NCBI GenBank assembly: GCA_019695455.1
Contig: JAEUAC010000059.1
Span: forward strand, 1 to 10,603
Direction: 5' to 3'
Length of the DNA: 10,603 nucleotides
Source of the DNA: Methylorubrum extorquens
GTDB taxonomy: Bacteria; Pseudomonadota; Alphaproteobacteria; Rhizobiales; Beijerinckiaceae
Part shown: positions 5,837 to 10,603 of the stretch, piece by piece
How the letters are laid out: the number at the start of each line of letters is the position of its first letter
How positions within the stretch are numbered: position 1 is the stretch's first letter
Made by a program: the position numbers and the translations under genes
The notes under the pieces: model-generated
Seen by the model: the letters and a program-made list of their open reading frames with translations, nothing else
The model's database searches: none
What the model was told of the DNA's origin: nothing

Positions 5837-6589
5837 TCAATCGTCCTCCTCGCCGCAGGGCCAGGACTTGGGCACGGACAGGCCGGCCGGTAGTTTCGTC
5901 GTCCGCGACCCGCACGCGATGTCGAGCTGGGACTGGACGAGCCCCTTGGTGCGGGTCAGGTCCGCCCCGGCGAACTGCGTCTTCAGGAGGTAGGCGCCCG
6001 CGAGGTCGGCTCCGGCGAGCTTGGCGCTTCCGAGCTTCGCGCGGGAGACGTTGGCCCAGGCGAGGTTGGCGCCGTCGAGGTTCGCGTTCGAGAAGTCGAC
6101 GCGGGCGAGCTCGCCCTTGGTGAGCTGGGCGCCGGCGAGGTTCGCGTTGCGCATGTCGGAGCGGTTGAGCTCCGCCTTCGCGAGGTTCGCGCCCGACAGG
6201 TCCGCGTTCTGGAAGCTCGTGCGGATGAGCTGTGCCGTGTCGAGCTGCGCCTTGGAGAGGTTGGCCCCCTTGAAGCTCACCCGCCAGCCGACCGCGCGGT
6301 TGAGGTCCGCGCCCGAGAGGTCCGCGCCGTCCAGCCGGGCGAAGGTGAGCTCCGTCTCGGCCATCTTCGCGCCCGCGAGCTTCGCCCCGTCGAGCTGGGT
6401 CGACGTGAAGGCCGCGTTCGCCATGTTGGCGCCCGTGAGGTCGCTCCCGCTGAGGAGGAGGGAGGTCTTGCCGCAGCGGTGCCAGTCCACGCCGGGCCGG
6501 GCCGCATCCCGGCAATCGGCCCGGGCCACGCCCACGGAGCCCAGGGCGACGAGTCCCGCGACGCCCACCGTCCGTCCGACCGCTCCCAT
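5837..6589 (-). CDS. Secreted pentapeptide-repeat protein
   Basis: A 250-residue protein. Residues 1-24 form a signal peptide (MGAVGRTVGV, a hydrophobic run, cleavage after ARA), so it should be periplasmic or secreted. Residues from about 42 to 215 are near-continuous pentapeptide repeats of the A(D/N)LXX type (DLSGADL, NLAGAQL, NLDGANL), roughly 34 units, expected to fold as a right-handed quadrilateral beta-helix. Cysteines at 26 and 39 before the repeats and at 226 and 245 after them could form two disulfides that cap the helix. The function is unknown; the fold is a scaffold with many roles. The start at 6589 is supported by the signal peptide and by GAGGG (6599-6595) 5 bases upstream. 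The same frame stays open to 6712, but the extra 41 residues would bury the signal peptide. ssrA follows immediately on the same strand. Confidence 0.88.
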   Translation of the reverse strand: MGAVGRTVGVAGLVALGSVGVARADCRDAARPGVDWHRCGKTSLLLSGSDLTGANMANAAFTSTQLDGAKLAGAKMAETELTFARLDGADLSGADLNRAVGWRVSFKGANLSKAQLDTAQLIRTSFQNADLSGANLAKAELNRSDMRNANLAGAQLTKGELARVDFSNANLDGANLAWANVSRAKLGSAKLAGADLAGAYLLKTQFAGADLTRTKGLVQSQLDIACGSRTTKLPAGLSVPKSWPCGEEDD

Positions 6590-6760
6590 TCCGTCCCTCG
6601 CTCGCCCTTCGCCACGCAACGACGCCGGCGCGAATCGGTTCGGGCCGTCTCCCGAAAGATACCTGTCAATTGCGCCGGTCGCTCCCTTGACCCTCCGCCG
6701 GACCTTAACCACACGCTAATGCATGGCCGGGTGCGTGCTGCCCGGCTGGGATGTCGGCGT

Positions 6761-7570
6761 ATGAGTATCGGTGGATCGTCGCGCGCCGCGGTGCCGCGCG
6801 CCCGCAATCGTCCGCGAAGCTGGCGCACCTTCGGGTACGCGCTCGCGCTCGGCCTTCTCGTCGTCGTTCTCGGAACGCAGCGGAACGGCCAGGCGCCCAG
6901 CCGGATCGGGCCCCGCCTGAGCGTCACGGTCGCCGATGCGGCGACCAGCGCGCGCGGCCCGTCCTCCGTCGGGGAGCCCGGGCCGACCCCGGCGATGGGG
7001 CCCCCCGCCGACGCGGTCCCGGCCTCGCTCTTCGCGGCCGCCTCGCCGCAGGCCGTGCCGTCGGAGCTCCTCTTCGATCCGTCGATCGTGGTCGCAGGCG
7101 GGCCTCGAGCGCGCGTCGAGATGCCCGACATGGAACTCCGCTCCGAGACCCTCCTCCCGTCCGAGCCGGTCTCCGGCGAGCCCGCGCCGGGCGACGGCCC
7201 CGCCAGGACCGCGTCCCTGCCGGCTCCGGCCGCCTCGCTGCCCGGCGAGCCGGCGGTCGCGCCGAGCGGCACGGCATCCGACCGGGCGCCGCAGCCGCGG
7301 CTCGTGGGAACGTGGGCGGCCGACCGCTCCGCCTGCTCGCGCCGGAACTCGGCCTACCTGCCGATGGTCATCGACGAGAAGGGCGCGAGGGCCGGCACAT
7401 CCTCGTGCCGCTTCGACCGCACGCGCCAGGCTGGCAACCGCTGGGCCATCGCCGCCACCTGCCGCAACGGCCAGGAGACCTGGACGGCGAACGTGAAGCT
7501 CGTCGTCGACGGGACGCGGCTGACCTGGTCCAGCGAGCGCGGCACGGAACGCTATCAGCGCTGCCGCTGA
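6761..7570 (+). CDS. Membrane-anchored protein of unknown function with Cys-rich C-terminal domain
   Basis: A 269-residue protein I cannot assign to a characterised family. A basic N-terminus (MSIGGSSRAAVPRARNRPRS) is followed by one hydrophobic helix at about 24-40 (FGYALALGLLVVVLG), which suggests an N-in anchor with the rest in the periplasm. Residues about 45-180 are rich in Pro, Ala, Ser and Glu and look disordered. The last 90 or so residues form a compact domain beginning LVGTWAADRSACSRR and ending GTERYQRCR, with four cysteines (in DRSACS, SSCRF, AATCRN and the terminal RCR) that could make two disulfides. Trp residues in GTWA, WTANV and LTWSS recur at strand-like spacing, so a small beta-barrel is plausible. 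An in-frame ATG at 6719 would add 14 residues without a clear ribosome site. The gene diverges from the pentapeptide gene and converges on the YkuD gene with 12 bases between stops. Confidence 0.72.
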   Translation: MSIGGSSRAAVPRARNRPRSWRTFGYALALGLLVVVLGTQRNGQAPSRIGPRLSVTVADAATSARGPSSVGEPGPTPAMGPPADAVPASLFAAASPQAVPSELLFDPSIVVAGGPRARVEMPDMELRSETLLPSEPVSGEPAPGDGPARTASLPAPAASLPGEPAVAPSGTASDRAPQPRLVGTWAADRSACSRRNSAYLPMVIDEKGARAGTSSCRFDRTRQAGNRWAIAATCRNGQETWTANVKLVVDGTRLTWSSERGTERYQRCR

Positions 7571-7582
7571 CGGCGCGGCCGG

Positions 7583-8716
7583 CTACCGCGACGCGACCGC
7601 GAGCCGGACGGGCGCGAGCCCCGGCGGCAGGATCCGCGTCGATCCGGGCACGCTCGCCACGAGCGGGGCCGGCGCGCCGAGCGGCACGAAGGCGAAGATC
7701 GACAGGTCGGACGGCGCGGCCGTCGGATCGCGTTCGCGGACCGGCGGCAGGACCGCCGGACGCGGCCGGGCCGCGAGCAGGACCACCTCGCGCCCCGCGA
7801 AGGCCAGCGTCTCCGGCCGGCTGATCTCGCCGAGCGGCGCCCCGCGGCGGGCGAGCACGGCGAAGGTCGGGTGCATGCCGCCGTCCTGGTACGTGGTGCG
7901 GACGGATGCGGTCCCCTCGGCCACGAGCGTCGCGACGCGCGTTCCCTCCTCGGCGACCCGTGCGGCCGCCACCGCCTCCACGGCCGGATCGCGGAACGGT
8001 TCGAACGCGTAGCGGCCGGCCGCGACCTTCACGACCGGCTCGCGCCCCGTCGCCTCGAACCGGTCGGAGCCCACCTTGAGCTGGCGCCAGAACTCGATGT
8101 TCGGGTCCTGGCGGTGACGCGCCATCGCGGCGGCGCTGAGCCGGAACGGAAAGGCCTGCACCTGGAACGCGCCCTGACCGCCGGCGAAGGCCTCGCGGGC
8201 GAGCGCGTAGATCTCGGAGACGGCCCCGTCCGTCATGGCGAAGCAGCCGGCGGAGGAGCAGGTGCCGTGCACCATGAGGGCCGAGCCCGTACGGCCATGC
8301 GCCCGGTCGAAGGCGTTCGGATAGCCGACGTCGAAGGACAGGTGGTAGGCCGAGTTCGGGTTCATCTGCCGCGGCGCGACCGCGTAGAACCCCTCCGGCG
8401 CCTGCCGGTCGCCGACCCTGACCTTCGGGCCGAGCTGCCCCGACCAGCGGCAGATCGGGAACGTCTTCAGCAGCACGTAGCGGCCGGCGCGGTTCTGCTT
8501 CCAGACCTCGAGCTCGGCTTCCTTCTTGTAGGTGCGGACCAGGATGGGCGACGCGGGGCCCGTGTCCCGGGCGGCCATGAGGCCGAGGGTCGTGGCCGGG
8601 ATCGGCGCGAGGTGCTTCTGGGCCAGGGCCGGGGCGGCGGACGCACCGACGAGGGCCGCCGCGACGAGCGCCGCGCGGCCTCTCCCGATCATCGTGTGCA
8701 AGAGCCCAGCCGTCAT
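7583..8716 (-). CDS. YkuD-domain (L,D-transpeptidase fold) murein protein, YafK/DpaA-like
   Basis: A 377-residue exported protein with the L,D-transpeptidase (YkuD) catalytic fold at about 55-195. The signature is VHGTCSSAGCFAMTD (H150, G151, C153, G157, C158): C158 is the predicted nucleophile and H150 the paired histidine. The upstream GDRQAPEGFYAV is typical of the YafK subgroup. E. coli YafK (DpaA, LdtF) cleaves the link between Braun lipoprotein and peptidoglycan rather than forming cross-links, so an amidase or a transpeptidase is possible here. An N-terminal signal peptide runs to about residue 32 (ending PALAQ). About 180 residues after the catalytic domain are an Ala/Pro/Arg-rich tail with no domain I recognise. 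ATGs at 8716 and 8692 both leave a usable signal peptide, neither has a strong ribosome site, and the frame is open to 8791. Confidence 0.87.
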   Translation of the reverse strand: MTAGLLHTMIGRGRAALVAAALVGASAAPALAQKHLAPIPATTLGLMAARDTGPASPILVRTYKKEAELEVWKQNRAGRYVLLKTFPICRWSGQLGPKVRVGDRQAPEGFYAVAPRQMNPNSAYHLSFDVGYPNAFDRAHGRTGSALMVHGTCSSAGCFAMTDGAVSEIYALAREAFAGGQGAFQVQAFPFRLSAAAMARHRQDPNIEFWRQLKVGSDRFEATGREPVVKVAAGRYAFEPFRDPAVEAVAAARVAEEGTRVATLVAEGTASVRTTYQDGGMHPTFAVLARRGAPLGEISRPETLAFAGREVVLLAARPRPAVLPPVRERDPTAAPSDLSIFAFVPLGAPAPLVASVPGSTRILPPGLAPVRLAVASR

Positions 8717-8790
8717 CCCGGATCCGGATCGCGATTCGCAGGTCGGGAGGCTAGGCGCCGCTCCTTGACGCTCCCTGAACGGCTGTCGCA

Positions 8791-8813
8791 CCCGATTGCG
8801 GCCGCAATGCGGG
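8791..8813. terminator. Palindromic stem-loop downstream of livF, possible terminator
   Basis: ATTGCGGCCGCAAT (8795-8808) is a perfect 14-base palindrome. Flanking CCCG (8791-8794) and CGGG (8810-8813) extend the stem with G8809 bulged, leaving GGCC as the loop. It begins about 20 bases after the livF stop on the - strand. No T-run follows, so Rho-independent function is uncertain. The remainder of 8717-8833 shows no other clear signal. Confidence 0.4.
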
Positions 8814-8833
8814 TCGCGCCGCGTGGCCCTCGG

Positions 8834-9667
8834 TCAGGCGAGCCAGCGCTTGCGACGCTTGTAGCTCTTCACGCCCCGGAAGCTGCGCTGCCCGCCGTCG
8901 CCCACGCCGAGGTAGAATTCCTTGACGTCCTCGTTCTCGCGCAGGCTCGCGGCCGGTCCGTCCATCACGACGCGGCCGGTCTCGAGGATGTAGCCGTAGG
9001 TCGCGTAGCGCAGCGCCATGGCGGTGTTCTGCTCGGCCAGGAGGAAGGACACGCCCTGGCGGACGTTCAGGTCGCGCACGATCTCGAAGATCTCCTCCAC
9101 GATCTGCGGCGCGAGCCCCATCGACGGCTCGTCCAGCAGGATCATCTTCGGCTTCGACATCATGGCGCGGCCGATCGCGCACATCTGCTGCTCGCCGCCG
9201 GACGTGTAGCCCGCCATGGACGTGCGGCGCTGCTTCAGGCGGGGAAAGGTCTCGTAGATCACCTCGAGGTCGCGGCGGATCGCGGCGTTGCCCTCCCGGC
9301 GCGTGTAGGCGCCGGTCAACAGGTTCTCCTCGATGGTGAGGTGGCCGAAGCAGTGCCGGCCCTCCAGCACCTGGATGCAGCCGCGGCGCACGAGGTCCGT
9401 CGGCGACAGCCTGTCCACGCGCTCGCCCGCGAAGGCGATCGTGCCCTTGGTGACGTCGCCCCGCTCCGCCTTGAGGAGGTTCGAGATGGCCTTCAGGGTG
9501 GTCGTCTTGCCGGCCCCGTTCGCGCCCAGCAGCGCCACGATGCCGCCCTGCGGCACGGCGAGCGAGACGCCCTTCAGGACCAGCACGACATGGTCGTAGA
9601 CGACCTCGATGTTGCTGACGTCGAGGATCGGGGTCGGCGCGGCGACCTGGGGTGAAGCGCTCTGCAA
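8834..9667 (-). CDS. livF: Branched-chain amino-acid-type ABC transporter ATP-binding protein (LivF-like)
   Basis: One of the two cytoplasmic ATPases of a HAAT-type importer. The 277 residues contain Walker A GANGAGKT (48-55), a Q-loop at Q99, signature TSGGEQQ (155-161), Walker B MILLDEP (175-181) and the LivF-typical AEQN (211-214). The signature carries T where most ABC proteins have L. FGHLTIEENLLTGAY (107-121) is also characteristic of LivF. A basic C-terminal extension, SYKRRKRWLA, goes beyond the usual LivF end. The start is TTG at 9667, with GAGG 8 bases upstream (9679-9676). The first in-frame ATG would lie at residue 151, after Walker A, so a non-ATG start is forced. The gene lies 141 bases downstream of the substrate-binding gene on the same strand. 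LivG and the two permeases are not in the window. The substrate is not necessarily Leu/Ile/Val, since this family also carries amides, urea and aromatic compounds. Confidence 0.93.
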   Translation of the reverse strand: MQSASPQVAAPTPILDVSNIEVVYDHVVLVLKGVSLAVPQGGIVALLGANGAGKTTTLKAISNLLKAERGDVTKGTIAFAGERVDRLSPTDLVRRGCIQVLEGRHCFGHLTIEENLLTGAYTRREGNAAIRRDLEVIYETFPRLKQRRTSMAGYTSGGEQQMCAIGRAMMSKPKMILLDEPSMGLAPQIVEEIFEIVRDLNVRQGVSFLLAEQNTAMALRYATYGYILETGRVVMDGPAASLRENEDVKEFYLGVGDGGQRSFRGVKSYKRRKRWLA

Positions 9668-9721
9668 CCGACCGACCTCAGCTCTCTCGACCCGGACGAC
9701 GGCACGCGCCGCCTCCCATGA

Positions 9722-9750
9722 GGGCGTCTCGGCCGAAGGCCGGGACGCCC
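9722..9750. repeat. Hairpin 1 of a three-hairpin cluster between ABC genes
   Basis: GGGCGTC (9722-9728) pairs with GACGCCC (9744-9750), T9729 with G9743 (wobble), and CGGCC (9730-9734) with GGCCG (9738-9742), around a 3-base loop. The result is a 13-pair stem, the longest of the three. Confidence 0.6.
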
Positions 9751-9754
9751 GAGG

Positions 9755-9771
9755 CCCGGCCGTCGGCCGGG
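9755..9771. repeat. Hairpin 2 of the three-hairpin cluster
   Basis: CCCGGCC (9755-9761) pairs with GGCCGGG (9765-9771) around GTC. The arms are identical to those of hairpin 3, so the two hairpins can also pair with each other. Confidence 0.6.
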
Positions 9772-9780
9772 ATCGTCGAA

Positions 9781-9798
9781 CCCGGCCTGTTGGCCGGG
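9781..9798. repeat. Hairpin 3 of the three-hairpin cluster
   Basis: CCCGGCC (9781-9787) pairs with GGCCGGG (9792-9798) around TGTT. It starts 10 bases downstream of the substrate-binding gene's stop on the - strand. There is no T-run, so it looks more like an intercistronic mRNA structure than a simple terminator. Confidence 0.6.
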
Positions 9799-9808
9799 CT
9801 CCGCTCCG

Positions 9809-10603
9809 TCAGGAGTTCTTGTCGCAGGCCTCGGTCCGCTTCGGCCAGCCCGAGTTCTTCTCGACGTAGTCCTTGGCGGCGGCCTCCTGGATCGGCTGCA
9901 CCTTGGCGGCCAGCGGCTCGATCGGCGCCGTGATCTTCGCCCACTTGGTGCCGTCCCATTCCTGGATGAAGGCCGCCTTGTGGCCGTTGTGGTCCGCGCA
10001 GCTGAGCTTCAGCGGCTCGGCGAAGCCGGCGAGGCCGATCTCCTTCCAGCGCGCCTCCGAAAGGTCCATGTTCTCGAGCCCGCGGCGGACGTCCTCGCCC
10101 GTGACGACCTTCTTGCCCGTGACCTTCTGCGCCTGGGCGATGCCCTCGGCGATCAGGACCGAGTTGTAGACGCCCCGGTTGTAGAGCACCTCGCCGACCT
10201 GATCCTTGGGCGACGCGCTCTTGCCCGTGTCGACCACGTGCTTCTGGATGTCCTTCAGCGCCGGGTAATCGGCGCCGACGCCGTGCCAGTTGACGGTCTT
10301 GAAGCCCTTCGATCCCGGGCCGGCGCCGCGCGCGTCGTCCTCCGACGGCCACCAGATCGAGATGAACTTGTTCATCGGAAAGTTGACCTTCACGGCCTCC
10401 TTGATGGCCGTCGGGTTCATGGCGCCCCAGCCGTACATGACCATGTAGTCCGGGCGGTCGCGGCGTACGGCCAGCCATTGCGACGACTGGTTCTGCATCT
10501 CGGTCGCGGCGACCGGGTACATCTTCAGCTCGAAGCCGTAATCCTTGGCGAGCTGCTCGAAGAGCGGGATCGGCTCCTTGCCGAAGCCGGCGTCGAGGTA
10601 GAG
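9809..10603 (-). CDS. ABC transporter substrate-binding protein (branched-chain amino-acid type), C-terminal part
   Basis: The frame is open from the window edge to the TGA at 9811-9809 and gives the last 264 residues of a periplasmic binding protein of the LivJ/LivK fold (Peripla_BP_6 type). It captures the solute and delivers it to the membrane permeases. Visible family features include an inter-lobe strand followed by a helix (LYLDAGFGKEPIPLFEQLAK), the hinge-proximal YMVMYGWGAMNPTAIKEA, a VLYNRGVYNSVLIAEGIAQA helix that ends in the second lobe, and a C-terminal GHKAAFIQEWDGTKWAKI strand pair. Two cysteines (LSCADH and EACDKNS) could form a disulfide near the C-terminus. An internal ATG at 10522 is not the true start, since the homologous fold continues upstream of it. 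The signal peptide and first lobe lie beyond the window. The LivF-like ATPase follows on the same strand, so the two belong to one operon. The ligand is not readable. Confidence 0.9.
   Translation of the reverse strand, partial: LYLDAGFGKEPIPLFEQLAKDYGFELKMYPVAATEMQNQSSQWLAVRRDRPDYMVMYGWGAMNPTAIKEAVKVNFPMNKFISIWWPSEDDARGAGPGSKGFKTVNWHGVGADYPALKDIQKHVVDTGKSASPKDQVGEVLYNRGVYNSVLIAEGIAQAQKVTGKKVVTGEDVRRGLENMDLSEARWKEIGLAGFAEPLKLSCADHNGHKAAFIQEWDGTKWAKITAPIEPLAAKVQPIQEAAAKDYVEKNSGWPKRTEACDKNS

Noticed and set aside
5643..6515. 290-codon - strand frame overlapping the pentapeptide gene and ssrA
   Set aside because: It is an out-of-frame reading of the pentapeptide gene that runs into tmRNA. It has neither repeats nor a signal peptide.
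6590..6760. Promoters in the divergent region, including an exact TTGACA on the - strand (6669-6664)
   Set aside because: No acceptable -10 element lies 16-18 bases downstream, and the + strand TTGACC also lacks one at proper spacing. The region surely holds promoters, but I cannot place them.
7871..9655. 594-codon + strand frame across the YkuD and LivF genes
   Set aside because: It is antisense to two clear genes, spans their intergenic gap, and has an Arg/Ala/Gly/His-rich composition without domains.

Overview
The window is GC-rich DNA with strong G/C preference at third codon positions. It looks like the chromosome of a Hyphomicrobiales alphaproteobacterium, with a Methylobacteriaceae-type organism as my best guess. 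The lineage call rests on a circularly permuted two-piece tmRNA gene (typical of Alphaproteobacteria), a BA14K-family protein, a NepR-like anti-sigma factor, a LivF-type ABC system and a YafK/DpaA-like YkuD protein. I see no transposase, integrase, phage gene or CRISPR array.

Layout. Positions 1-278 hold the 3' end of a BA14K-like gene on the + strand, followed by two abutting hairpins (285-332). Positions 371-4820 hold a two-gene RND efflux operon on the + strand: an MdtA-like periplasmic adaptor, then, after one spacer base, an MdtB/MdtC-like inner-membrane pump. About 110 bases further on is a small NepR-like gene (4931-5119). From 5187 to about 5830 the DNA is an RNA-gene island. It contains a tRNA-Gly(CCC) on the + strand, a tRNA-like RNA without an anticodon loop on the + strand (5385-5454), a shared hairpin terminator (5498-5519), and the permuted ssrA (tmRNA) gene on the - strand with its own promoter. 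Next come a secreted pentapeptide-repeat protein on the - strand, a divergent membrane-anchored protein with a Cys-rich C-terminal domain on the + strand, and convergently a YkuD/L,D-transpeptidase-fold protein on the - strand. The window ends in the distal part of a branched-chain-amino-acid-type ABC operon on the - strand: a substrate-binding protein (N-terminus outside the window), a cluster of three GC-rich hairpins, and a LivF-like ATPase with a TTG start.

How the parts work together. The RND pair should form an envelope-spanning drug or solute pump with an outer-membrane channel encoded elsewhere. The NepR-like protein belongs to the alphaproteobacterial general stress response (PhyR-NepR-EcfG), and a near-consensus EcfG-type promoter lies just upstream of it. 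tmRNA rescues stalled ribosomes; the predicted tag is ANDNVDMGAVRLAA. The substrate-binding protein and LivF are the periplasmic receptor and one ATPase of a five-part importer whose other genes should lie beyond position 10603. The least conventional element is the 70-nt tRNA-like RNA: it has an acceptor stem with a G3-U70 pair, A73, an encoded CCA, a D arm and a T arm, but a GCGA tetraloop where the anticodon loop should be.
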